NCBI RefSeq assembly: GCF_014695375.1
Contig: NZ_JACJOG010000012.1
Coordinates: forward strand, 51,661-115,660
Source of the DNA: Coleofasciculus sp. FACHB-T130
Lineage (GTDB): Bacteria; Cyanobacteriota; Cyanobacteriia; Cyanobacteriales; FACHB-T130
Length of the DNA: 64,000 nt
Reading direction: 5' to 3'
Below, piece after piece: positions 35,365 to 43,953 of this stretch. Numbering within the stretch: the stretch's first letter is position 1; each line of letters starts with the position of its first letter. The notes under the pieces are model-generated. The model had not been told where the DNA came from, ran no database searches, and worked only from the letters and a program-made list of their open reading frames with translations. A program made the position numbers and the translations under genes.

Positions 35365-38313
35365 GTGGTAATTTCTATCCCTCATACCGAGTCTAGCCGT
35401 CAGCATCTGCTAGAAGAAATGGGAGAGCCGATTTCTTTTGTACAGAGACATATCGGCCCTAGCCCGGATGAAGTCCAGCAAATGCTTGAGGTATTGGGGA
35501 TCTCGACCCTAGATGCCTTAATCGACCAAACGATACCGCAGGCAATCCGGCGATCGCGTTCTCTGAATGGAGCAACTCCGAAAACAGATTCGCTCCAGCT
35601 TCCCCCAGCCCAGAGTGAGTACGCAGCGCTGAGTCGATTGAAAGCGATCGCTTCCAAAAATCAGGTGTTTCGCTCATTGATTGGCATGGGTTATTCCGGC
35701 TGCATTACCCCGCCAGTCATTCAACGGAATATTTTAGAAAACCCCGGCTGGTACACCGCCTACACCCCCTATCAGCCAGAAATTGCCCAAGGGCGGCTAG
35801 AGGCACTGCTGAATTTCCAGACAATGATTATTGACTTGACAGGTCTGGAAATTGCCAATGCTTCCTTACTCGATGAAGCAACCGCAGCCGCAGAAGCGAT
35901 GACGATGAGTTATAGCCTCTGTAAAACCAAGGCAAACGCCTTTTTTGTCTCCAGCGCCTGCCATCCCCAAACGATCGAAGTATTGCAAACACGGGCGAGA
36001 CCGCTGGGCATTAAGGTTATTGTCGGCACTCATCAGAACTTTGATTTTGAGCAAGCAATTTTTGGGGCAATCCTGCAATATCCTGCCACGGATGGCACGA
36101 TATACGATTATCGGAGTTTTGTAGAAAAAGCTCATGCAGCGGGTGCTTTAGTCACCGTGGCAGCAGATCCCTTAAGCCTAACTTTGCTGACACCACCGGG
36201 AGAATTTGGCGCAGATATTGCGGTAGGAAGCACTCAGCGGTTTGGAATCCCCCTCGGATACGGGGGACCTCATGCAGCCTACTTTGCCACCAAGGAAGAG
36301 TATAAGCGGCAGGTGCCGGGGCGGATCGTCGGAGTCTCCAAGGATGCTAACGGCAAGCCAGCGCTGCGTTTAGCTTTGCAAACCCGCGAACAGCATATCC
36401 GGCGTGATAAAGCGACCAGTAATATTTGTACCGCGCAAGTTCTCCTGGCGGTGATGGCGAGTATGTATGCCGTTTACCACGGGTCAGCGGGACTGAAAAA
36501 AATTGCCCAGAATATTCATCAGCTAACGGGAATTCTGGCGTCAGGATTGAAGCGGCTGGGGTACGGCATCGGTGCAGAGCAATTTTTTGATACGTTGCGG
36601 GTTGAATTACGCGATCGCACTCTCGAAGACATTCTCGCAGATGCCCAAGCTCGTCAGATTAATCTGCGGATTCTGGATGGAAATACTGTCGGAATCAGCT
36701 TGGACGAAACCACGACCGTACAGGACTTGCAAGACCTATTTGAAATTTTCGCCGGGACGCATGAGTTGCCCTTTACGGTGGAAGAGTTGGGTAAGGGCAT
36801 AACCCCGTCCCTAAAAGAGGGTCCCTTTGCCCGTAAAAGCAGCTATTTAACTCATCCAGTCTTTAACCGCTATCACTCGGAAACCGAGTTATTGCGCTAC
36901 TTGTACCGTCTACAGGCAAAAGACTTGTCGCTGACAACTTCCATGATTCCCTTGGGTTCATGCACGATGAAGCTGAATGCGACTGCGGAAATGATCCCGG
37001 TAACGTGGGCAGAATTTGGCAAAATTCATCCTTTTGCCCCCCATTCGCAAACGCGGGGTTATCAAATTCTGTTCCAGCAGCTTGAAGCGTGGTTAGCTGA
37101 AATCACCGGCTTTGCGGGCATTTCTCTGCAACCAAATGCCGGATCTCAAGGCGAATATGCGGGACTGTTAGTGATTCGTCAGTATCACGAAAGTCGCGGG
37201 GAAGAACATCGGAATGTCTGTCTGATTCCCCAATCAGCCCACGGGACAAATCCTGCCAGTGCGGTAATGTGTGGGATGAAAGTGGTCGCGATCGCTTGCG
37301 ACGATCGAGGCAATATTGATGTGGACGATCTCAAAGCGAAAGCTGAGAAGCATCGCAATGAACTCGCCGCTTTGATGGTGACATATCCTTCGACTCACGG
37401 CGTTTTTGAGGAACCGATTAAAGAAATCTGCAATATCATCCACGCCAACGGCGGACAAGTTTACATGGACGGGGCGAATATGAACGCCCAAGTCGGTTTG
37501 TGCCGTCCGGGAGACTTTGGGGCAGATGTTTGTCACTTAAACCTGCACAAAACCTTCTGTATCCCCCACGGCGGCGGTGGGCCAGGAATGGGGCCAATTG
37601 GGGTAATGCCGCATCTCGTGCCATTTTTACCGGGGCACTCGGTTGTCCCAACTGGCGGCGAACAAGGCATCGGTGCCGTTGCAGCCGCACCTTGGGGGAG
37701 TGCAAGCATCCTCCCCATTTCTTGGATGTACATCGCCATGATGGGGTCGGCAGGCTTAACAGAAGCGACAAAAGTAGCGATTCTCAATGCCAACTATATT
37801 GCCCGTCGCTTAGAAACTTTCTATCCCGTTTTGTACAAAGGGCAGAATGGTTTGGTGGCGCACGAGTGTATTTTAGATTTGCGATCGCTTAAAAAGTCTG
37901 CGGGTATCGAAGTGGATGACATTGCCAAGCGCTTAATGGACTATGGTTTCCACGCCCCTACCGTTTCTTGGCCTGTAGCGGGTACGGTGATGGTAGAACC
38001 CACAGAAAGCGAATCAAAGGAAGAACTGGATCGTTTCTGCGATGCCATGATCTCAATTCGTCAAGAAATTGCCGAAATTGAATCGGGTAAGATGGACGCT
38101 CAAGATAATGTCTTGAAGAATGCCCCTCACACCGCAGAAGCTTTAATGACTTCCGAGTGGAATCATCCCTATTCCCGCGAACAAGCTGCTTATCCTGCGC
38201 CGTGGACGAGAGAACACAAGTTCTGGCCTACTGTCGGACGCATTGATAATGCTTTTGGCGATCGCAATTTTGTTTGCGCTTGTCTCCCGATGGAAGCTTA
38301 TTCACAAGGCTAG
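35365..38313 (+). CDS. gcvP: Glycine dehydrogenase (decarboxylating), P protein
   Basis: The P protein decarboxylates glycine with PLP and loads the lipoyl arm of GcvH, a key photorespiratory step in cyanobacteria. The 982-residue single-chain (N+C fused) form is seen. Landmarks are the N-terminal [17 protein letters not shown], the glycine-rich [10 protein letters not shown] near residue 533, and the PLP lysine K729 in [22 protein letters not shown]. The start is a GTG at 35365. Length and motifs look complete. A strong terminator follows. The L protein (dihydrolipoyl dehydrogenase) is not in the window. Confidence 0.97.
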   Translation: MVISIPHTESSRQHLLEEMGEPISFVQRHIGPSPDEVQQMLEVLGISTLDALIDQTIPQAIRRSRSLNGATPKTDSLQLPPAQSEYAALSRLKAIASKNQVFRSLIGMGYSGCITPPVIQRNILENPGWYTAYTPYQPEIAQGRLEALLNFQTMIIDLTGLEIANASLLDEATAAAEAMTMSYSLCKTKANAFFVSSACHPQTIEVLQTRARPLGIKVIVGTHQNFDFEQAIFGAILQYPATDGTIYDYRSFVEKAHAAGALVTVAADPLSLTLLTPPGEFGADIAVGSTQRFGIPLGYGGPHAAYFATKEEYKRQVPGRIVGVSKDANGKPALRLALQTREQHIRRDKATSNICTAQVLLAVMASMYAVYHGSAGLKKIAQNIHQLTGILASGLKRLGYGIGAEQFFDTLRVELRDRTLEDILADAQARQINLRILDGNTVGISLDETTTVQDLQDLFEIFAGTHELPFTVEELGKGITPSLKEGPFARKSSYLTHPVFNRYHSETELLRYLYRLQAKDLSLTTSMIPLGSCTMKLNATAEMIPVTWAEFGKIHPFAPHSQTRGYQILFQQLEAWLAEITGFAGISLQPNAGSQGEYAGLLVIRQYHESRGEEHRNVCLIPQSAHGTNPASAVMCGMKVVAIACDDRGNIDVDDLKAKAEKHRNELAALMVTYPSTHGVFEEPIKEICNIIHANGGQVYMDGANMNAQVGLCRPGDFGADVCHLNLHKTFCIPHGGGGPGMGPIGVMPHLVPFLPGHSVVPTGGEQGIGAVAAAPWGSASILPISWMYIAMMGSAGLTEATKVAILNANYIARRLETFYPVLYKGQNGLVAHECILDLRSLKKSAGIEVDDIAKRLMDYGFHAPTVSWPVAGTVMVEPTESESKEELDRFCDAMISIRQEIAEIESGKMDAQDNVLKNAPHTAEALMTSEWNHPYSREQAAYPAPWTREHKFWPTVGRIDNAFGDRNFVCACLPMEAYSQG

Positions 38314-38334
38314 TCCATTTAGGCTGACATCAAG

Positions 38335-38373
38335 TAGGGGTTTCTCTGGTTAGTAGCGAGAAACCCCTATTTT
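38335..38373 (+). terminator. Rho-independent terminator of gcvP
   Basis: A perfect 12-bp stem (38335-38346 with 38358-38369), an 11-base loop and TTTT directly after, starting 22 bp past the gcvP stop. Confidence 0.9.
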
Positions 38374-38434
38374 CGTTATTAGTTATTAATCGCTACAATT
38401 AATTCATAAAATAACGCTGATAACTAATAGCCGT

Positions 38435-39067
38435 ATGGTTCAAACTATTCAAGCTAAGGATATTACCCTTCGAGGTTTAGAAAGCGAATTTGGTTTGTTA
38501 CCTTCTAAAAATAATAATTTTTTTACTGAATGGGTAGATAATTTACCTCAAATTACCTCTGAGGAGCAGCATTTTTTAGACGGAGTCAAAGAGGAATATC
38601 TACATTTAATCGAACGTCGCCCGATGCTAGAAGATTTAGTAAAAATGGTAGTCCTTTCTCCATTGCTGAAACTAGCTGGTTTTTATCGTCCACCTTATGA
38701 AATTGAAACAGAAAAATCTGTAACGATTTCAGATGAAGATGAAGACGGAGTTATAGTGCAGGGGAAAATTGATATTTTAGTTTTACAAAGTGACCTATGG
38801 GTGGTAGTTATCGAGTCTAAAAGACCGCTATTTTCTTTAGATATAGCGATACCTCAAATACTTGCTTATATGTTAGCTAATCCTCATTCTAATAAACCAA
38901 CATTTGGCTTTATCAGCAATGGCAGTCATTTCAGATTTATAAAACTCACCAAGCAAGACACGCCCCAGTACGCCTTATCGGATGAATTTACGCTTTATCG
39001 GCGAGGGAATGAGTTATATAGTGTTCTGAGTATCTTAAAGCGATTGGGTGAATTGGTGGTAAGGTAG
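38435..39067 (+). CDS. PD-(D/E)XK nuclease-like protein (HsdR_N type)
   Basis: The 210-residue protein resembles the N-terminal nuclease domain of type I restriction R subunits, a family often found alone in cyanobacteria. The catalytic core reads GKIDILVL...WVVVIESKR, giving D113, E127 and K129; a following segment with IPQILAYMLAN fits the family's conserved Q region. There is no helicase part and no hsdM or hsdS nearby, so it is not a working restriction system by itself. It is AT-rich compared with gcvP. It is convergent with the broken STAND gene at 39180-42020. Confidence 0.75.
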   Translation: MVQTIQAKDITLRGLESEFGLLPSKNNNFFTEWVDNLPQITSEEQHFLDGVKEEYLHLIERRPMLEDLVKMVVLSPLLKLAGFYRPPYEIETEKSVTISDEDEDGVIVQGKIDILVLQSDLWVVVIESKRPLFSLDIAIPQILAYMLANPHSNKPTFGFISNGSHFRFIKLTKQDTPQYALSDEFTLYRRGNELYSVLSILKRLGELVVR

Positions 39068-39179
39068 CGATCGCATTTAATAATTTGAACTGCAAAGACG
39101 CGCTAGTGCAGCGAAGGCGATCGCATCTTTTTTTAAACCGCATAGGCGCAGAGGACGTAAAAGGGGTATCGTCCTTGAC

Positions 39180-41555
39180 TCATCGTTGCCTGAGAAAGGT
39201 GTGTAGCAGTCGCCATAGGCGATAAACCCATCGCAATAAAAAGCCGACTATAGCTTTTGGCAAACTCATCCAAATATTAGTCTTCCTGGAAAGGCTTTGA
39301 ATTGCATTCTCAGCATTTTGGACATTTGCATCCAATCCCATTGTTTGATACAGATCGTGGGCATTTTGGTAAGCAGCAATGGCTTCTGATTTTCGACCAA
39401 GCTTTGCTAAGGTAATTCCTAAATTAAATAAAGAAGCCGCTTCCCCATTGCGAGCGCCTATCTCTTGGAATATTGCCAGGGACTGCTCATAGTAATCAAT
39501 TGCTGGTGGGTATTGTCCTAGAGAATCGTAAGCCATGCCCAAATTTATGAGAGAAGTCGCCTCTCCCTTGCGATCGCCAATCTCCCGATTTATTGCCAGA
39601 GACTGCTGATAGTAATCAATTGCTTGTGGGTATTGTCCCAGAGAATCGTAAGCCATGCCCAAACTTATGAGAGAATTCGCTTCCCCATTGCGAGCGCCTA
39701 TCTCCCGTTTTATTGCCAGGGACTGCTTATGGTAATCAATGGCGAGTGGGTACTGTCCCAGAGAATTGGAAGCAATGCCCAAATTGCCGAGAGAAGCCGC
39801 TTCCCCATTGCGATCGCCAATCTCTCGGAATATTGCCAGGGACTGCTCATAGTAATCAATTACTTTTTGGTATTGTCCCAGAGAATCGTAAGCAATGCCC
39901 AAACCTATGAGAGAAGTCGCTTCCCCATTGCGATCGCCAATCGCCCGTTTTATTGCCAAAGACTGTTGATAGTAATCAATTGCTTTTTGGTATTCTCCTA
40001 GGGAACGGTAAGCATTGCCCAAATTACCGAGAGAATTCACTTCTCCATTGCGATCGCCAATTTCCCGTGTTATTGCCAGGGACTGCTGATGGTAATCAAT
40101 TGCTTTTTGGTATTGTCCCAGAGCATCGTAAGCAATGCCCAAATTATTGAGAGAAGTCGCTTCTCCATCGGGATTGCCAATTTCCTGTGTTATTGCCAGA
40201 GACTGCTGATGGTAATCAATTGCTTTTTGGTATTGTCCCAGAGAACGGTAAGCATTGCCCAAGCTAGTTAGAGAAGCTGCGAATTTCCGCCTGTCGGAGT
40301 TATTTTGCTGCCATGTTTCAACTAACTTTCCGTACAGTTCAACTAGGTCAGTGTTGTAACCTCGTAAAGTTAGAAAATAGTCACACAGGCGAATAGTCTT
40401 GAAGGCGTCATCATACTCTCCCAACTGATAGCAGTGATAGAAAACTTCTAGGTATTCTGCTACATCACTTTTTGTCTGCCAGGGTTCTGATTTTGCATTT
40501 TCTTTGTAGTATGCGATCGCTTTTTGGTGCGCCTCGGTTAGATCGCCCGCCTTTTGCTTGACATACACCAAAATGAACGGGTGAAACTGAAACCATCGCC
40601 CTCCGTTCTTGTCCCTTTCCTCCTGCAACAGAGAACATCTAGCCAACTGCCTTAAATCTTGCTCCGATACATTCTCTCCTGGCAACTGGGCATCTGCTGC
40701 GGCTGTATTGAAAGGAATCCGATAGACACTCAAATTTAGTAGCAGTCTTTGCAACTTGTCACTAAGGCGGTTAAAGCTGGCATCTAACACCAGGCGCATC
40801 CAGATATCAATGTTGCCCCGGTGCAACCCTTTCAGCTTCTCGTCAGTCACTAGCTGGGCTACGTCAGCCAAACCATACCTCTGCAAGTGACTAATCTGCG
40901 GATCTGATTCCTCCTCTGCCCGCAAAAAACCTGCAACCAGCGTCAGCAGCAAGGGATGTCCCTCTGCCTTTTTCGCAAAATCTAGCAATTCTGTCTCAGT
41001 CCCCAGAATCCCCAAAGCCCCTAACAAATTAGCCCCCTCTGCTGGTAACAATCCCGGCAAAGGAAGCCATTGCAACTTAATTTCTGGCAAATCCGGGCGT
41101 TCCCGCGTCGTTACCAGAATGACACTCTTACCGCCACATCCCAACCAGCCGTGAAAAAACTGCTCGTAAATAGCATCCAACCATTGCCCATTTTGTTGCA
41201 GCAAACTTTCCAGGTTGTCTATGACAAGTAAATACCGCCCCTCCCGCAGATGGTTCACCAACGCATCCACCAGCGACAATTCTGGAATTGCCTCCACAGT
41301 TGACGAGGAAAGCCCCAACCGCAGCAAAACTCGTCGCGCCAACTCGCTAAAAGTCACGCGGCGGCTGACATCTACCCAGAATTTTTTATCAAACTCAGCC
41401 CTATCTTCTTCGTAGATTTTGGCAGCCAGAGTAGATTTGCCAAAGCCACCCAAACCCGTAATGCCAATCAGCCGGATATTTCCATCCGCCATCCATCCCC
41501 CGATTTTCTGCCGTTCCTCCGTGCGCCCTTGCCAATAATCCAAGCTAGGGCGCAT
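39180..41555 (-). CDS. STAND NTPase with TPR repeats (main part of a split gene)
   Basis: The 791-residue reading frame holds an NB-ARC-like ATPase (Walker A GLGGFGKST near 32-40, Walker B LLVIDNLESLL near 103-113) and eight 40-residue TPR units of the NPHP3/TPR_12 type (about 425-745), then a short hydrophobic C-terminal segment. Upstream the frame continues for 21 sense codons to a single TGA (41619-41621), beyond which the 133-codon N-terminal part lies in the same frame. The original gene was therefore about 947 codons (39180-42020). It may now be two proteins, a pseudogene, or a gene with a sequencing error. Confidence 0.8.
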   Translation of the reverse strand: MRPSLDYWQGRTEERQKIGGWMADGNIRLIGITGLGGFGKSTLAAKIYEEDRAEFDKKFWVDVSRRVTFSELARRVLLRLGLSSSTVEAIPELSLVDALVNHLREGRYLLVIDNLESLLQQNGQWLDAIYEQFFHGWLGCGGKSVILVTTRERPDLPEIKLQWLPLPGLLPAEGANLLGALGILGTETELLDFAKKAEGHPLLLTLVAGFLRAEEESDPQISHLQRYGLADVAQLVTDEKLKGLHRGNIDIWMRLVLDASFNRLSDKLQRLLLNLSVYRIPFNTAAADAQLPGENVSEQDLRQLARCSLLQEERDKNGGRWFQFHPFILVYVKQKAGDLTEAHQKAIAYYKENAKSEPWQTKSDVAEYLEVFYHCYQLGEYDDAFKTIRLCDYFLTLRGYNTDLVELYGKLVETWQQNNSDRRKFAASLTSLGNAYRSLGQYQKAIDYHQQSLAITQEIGNPDGEATSLNNLGIAYDALGQYQKAIDYHQQSLAITREIGDRNGEVNSLGNLGNAYRSLGEYQKAIDYYQQSLAIKRAIGDRNGEATSLIGLGIAYDSLGQYQKVIDYYEQSLAIFREIGDRNGEAASLGNLGIASNSLGQYPLAIDYHKQSLAIKREIGARNGEANSLISLGMAYDSLGQYPQAIDYYQQSLAINREIGDRKGEATSLINLGMAYDSLGQYPPAIDYYEQSLAIFQEIGARNGEAASLFNLGITLAKLGRKSEAIAAYQNAHDLYQTMGLDANVQNAENAIQSLSRKTNIWMSLPKAIVGFLLRWVYRLWRLLHTFLRQR
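39320..40280 (-). repeat. Eight tandem 120-bp units coding TPR motifs
   Basis: Strings such as GACTGCTGATAGTAATCAAT (on the plus strand) recur with a 120-bp period. The units are more diverged than those of the STAND gene at 28241-31162 and of different length, so the two arrays expanded independently. Boundaries are approximate. Confidence 0.85.
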
Positions 41556-41618
41556 TTCATCGAGGTTCGGTGTTTTTTGAACGGGTTGAGGGTTTGTTCC
41601 CTGGTTGACTACCAGCAG

Positions 41619-42020
41619 TCAGGGGTTATTGATAACGTCACCAATATGCCCAACTGTATCAGCTTTGACTTGATAGCCTTTACTGCTGTCGTAGTTACTC
41701 TGATTCATGCTGCTGTTGTCTTCCAGGTTGCTGCCATTAATTTCTCTGGCAAGTGCTTGAATCTCTTGGGCAAAGGTTGGCTCTTTATCCATGCAAGCCT
41801 GCAAATATTCAGTAACCTGCACTAATTCGGACTTCGAGCCTTGCTCAACGGCTTTAATGGCTCTTTCTGCCTCCGGATTACCCCATAATTGATTCCAAAT
41901 CTTCTGCCGTAGCAGATTTAACTTTTCAATGGCGATTTCCGTCAACTTACCAGCGCCACCTTCTATCATTCCGCCAAAGGCAATTTCTGCAATCTTTGCT
42001 GCTGTAAATTCCAGTACCAT
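41619..42020 (-). CDS. N-terminal fragment of the split STAND gene
   Basis: The 133-residue frame ends in TGA at 41619-41621 and is in the same frame as the STAND ORF downstream, with 21 sense codons between. Its helical N-terminal region (EFTAAKIAEIAFGGMIEGGAG...) and the SNYDSSKGYQ/VGHIGDV segment are typical of the effector-associated N-termini of cyanobacterial NB-ARC and WD40 proteins, and it is not usual as a free protein. It is best read as the start of the gene at 39180-41555. Confidence 0.65.
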   Translation of the reverse strand: MVLEFTAAKIAEIAFGGMIEGGAGKLTEIAIEKLNLLRQKIWNQLWGNPEAERAIKAVEQGSKSELVQVTEYLQACMDKEPTFAQEIQALAREINGSNLEDNSSMNQSNYDSSKGYQVKADTVGHIGDVINNP

Positions 42021-42184
42021 CTGTCACAGGTTGGCTATGCTTGCCATTTGGTTGTAGCCCATCAACCCTCTATCTGCCAATGTTAAGATTGATGGCTTTA
42101 CTAACTTTTCTCTAATTAAGGCAATTGACTTTAGAGATAAACTGTGTTTTAAATATATGCCGTTCTCACCTAGCAATTAAGCCT

Positions 42185-42697
42185 ATGACTAGGAATCCAT
42201 CGAATCAACGACCGATTTTGACAATAGCGCGATCGCCTATTAGTTGGGTATTAGAAATAGCCGCTGTTGTAGGGATTTTCTGCATCATTGTAATCACCCT
42301 GCAATCTTGGGCAAATCTACCCAACAGTATTCCCATCCATTTTGAGATGGGAGGCAAACCAGATGCTACGGGTAGCAAAAAATTAATCTGGCTTTTCCCC
42401 AGCTTAGCGATTTTACTTTATGTAGCGTTTACAGTGCTGCGTCAGTTTCCTCATACCTTTAATTATATTTGGGGGATTACAGAGCAGAATGTCGCTAAAC
42501 AATATCAGCTAGCTCTTAATTTATTAGACTGGAATAAGGCAGAAATTATGTGGGTACTTGCATTTATAGAATGGCAAATTATCCAGATAAGTTTGGGACA
42601 TTCTGCTGAATTAATCATCGATTTTTTCCTTGTAGTAATGACGCTGCTTTTGGTCACAAATGGGCTGTATTTTTGGCAAGCCTATCAATCTCGTTAG
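42185..42697 (+). CDS. DUF1648 domain membrane protein
   Basis: From the ATG at 42185 the protein has 170 residues; the open frame begins 20 codons earlier. The DUF1648 signature is LPNSIPIHFEMGGKPDATGSK after the first membrane helix (about 18-40). Three more helices follow (about 68-85, 118-135, 142-160). DUF1648 occurs in SdpI-like immunity proteins and other membrane proteins; no SdpC toxin is nearby, so function is unknown. It is divergent from the split STAND gene across about 160 bp. Confidence 0.75.
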   Translation: MTRNPSNQRPILTIARSPISWVLEIAAVVGIFCIIVITLQSWANLPNSIPIHFEMGGKPDATGSKKLIWLFPSLAILLYVAFTVLRQFPHTFNYIWGITEQNVAKQYQLALNLLDWNKAEIMWVLAFIEWQIIQISLGHSAELIIDFFLVVMTLLLVTNGLYFWQAYQSR

Positions 42698-42764
42698 TGA
42701 ATATTTTTACTACTCAATATGTACATTTCATAAGCCACTTGAACTTATTCCTGCCTGCCTCCGG

Positions 42765-42804
42765 CACCCCTCTCCGCCTGCGGAGAGGGGCTGGGGGTGA
42801 GGTT
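42765..42804. repeat. GC-rich hairpin repeat, copy C
   Basis: CACCCCTCTCCGC...GCGGAGAGGGG followed by CTGGGGGTGAGGTT. It is related to copies A (25209) and B (27781), and lies between the convergent DUF1648 and SDR genes, where it may also stop transcription. Confidence 0.7.
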
Positions 42805-42833
42805 CCAAATGACAACTGTTTAAACAATTAATC

Positions 42834-43709
42834 TCAAACCTTCTCCCGCAATGCCGCTAATTCTTCCCGTACAGATAAAGGCGAGTATCCTAATTCAAAA
42901 GCCTTTGAACTATCTAAAGAAACATCCGTTGGTCTTGGTGCAGCCATTCTCACATCTTCTTGTCGGCAAGATTTAAGCCCCCCTTCAGGAAGTTGCAACA
43001 CTTCCACTAATAAACGTCCGAACTCATAGCGCGATATCCGCTCTTTTCCGCCCAAATGAAGGCGTCCGTTTACTTTCTCCAATGTCAATAAAAGCCCTTT
43101 TGCTGCCATTGTTCCGCTAACTGGCGTTCGGAATTCATCGATAAATAAACTTAATTCTTTCCCCTCTCTCAGCATTTCGATAAATGGCTGCATAAAACTT
43201 GTGGCGGTAGGCGTTGCCATCCCATACATTAAAGGCATTCGGCAAACAGCAGTCATCGGATAACGTTCTAACATCCCTTCCTCCGCCATCACTTTTTGCT
43301 CCCCGTAAACATTGACAGGAGACACGGGATCTGCTTCCCGGTAGGGAGGGTTTAAACCATCGAAAACTAAGTCAGTTGAAGTGAAAACGCAAGGAATCGA
43401 AGCATCCGCACAAAGTCCGGCAATATTACTAGATACAGTGACATTAATCGGGTAGGATTCATCAGGATATTGTTGGCAAAAATTAGGTTGCGATCGCGCG
43501 GCGGTATGAATCACTCCATCTGGCTGAATTTCTTGGAACAGATGCTTGAGTTCCTGATAATCTTTTAACTCAACTTTCAGCAAATTTACGCCAGGAATCG
43601 CTAGAGAATGAGAAAAATAAGTTCCATAAACCTCCCATTCTGGTTGTGCTAGTTGGCAAAGATGCCATCCTAAAAAACCACTGGCACCTGTAACTAAGAG
43701 TTTTTTCAT
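42834..43709 (-). CDS. SDR family oxidoreductase (RmlD-like)
   Basis: The protein has 291 residues from the ATG at 43709; an ATG ten codons upstream is less likely. The N-terminus has the extended-SDR NAD(P) motif TGASGFLG, and the catalytic YxxxK is YGEQK near residue 138. It resembles dTDP-4-dehydrorhamnose reductases (RmlD_sub_bind) and related NAD-dependent epimerases. No other nucleotide-sugar genes are nearby, so the substrate is unknown. Confidence 0.85.
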   Translation of the reverse strand: MKKLLVTGASGFLGWHLCQLAQPEWEVYGTYFSHSLAIPGVNLLKVELKDYQELKHLFQEIQPDGVIHTAARSQPNFCQQYPDESYPINVTVSSNIAGLCADASIPCVFTSTDLVFDGLNPPYREADPVSPVNVYGEQKVMAEEGMLERYPMTAVCRMPLMYGMATPTATSFMQPFIEMLREGKELSLFIDEFRTPVSGTMAAKGLLLTLEKVNGRLHLGGKERISRYEFGRLLVEVLQLPEGGLKSCRQEDVRMAAPRPTDVSLDSSKAFELGYSPLSVREELAALREKV

Positions 43710-43953
43710 CGGATTCCCAAACCTGTCATATAAGCCCACAAGCTTCCGCCAGGGGCTAAACCAACCAAGCCTGCGATCGCAGGCGAAAATCTCTGGAAGC
43801 GTTAACCGCAGCCAAAGTCCGCGAAAGCGTACCCTTGAAGGTGACGACTGCTAACTCAGAACAAAAGCATCGTAGCTCATCCTTTAAGATACTAAGGGCA
43901 GTTTTGTAGAACCTGACCCTCGGTGTATCGTTCATCACTTGTGAGTACGCGCT

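Noticed and set aside
39624..40271. Open plus-strand frames opposite the TPR array
   Set aside because: They repeat with the 120-bp period of the TPR units and have no protein features; they are antisense shadows of the repeats.
43756..43938. 60-codon minus-strand frame between the SDR and antiporter genes
   Set aside because: No motif, no ribosome binding site and it fills the only spacer where the antiporter promoter can be.
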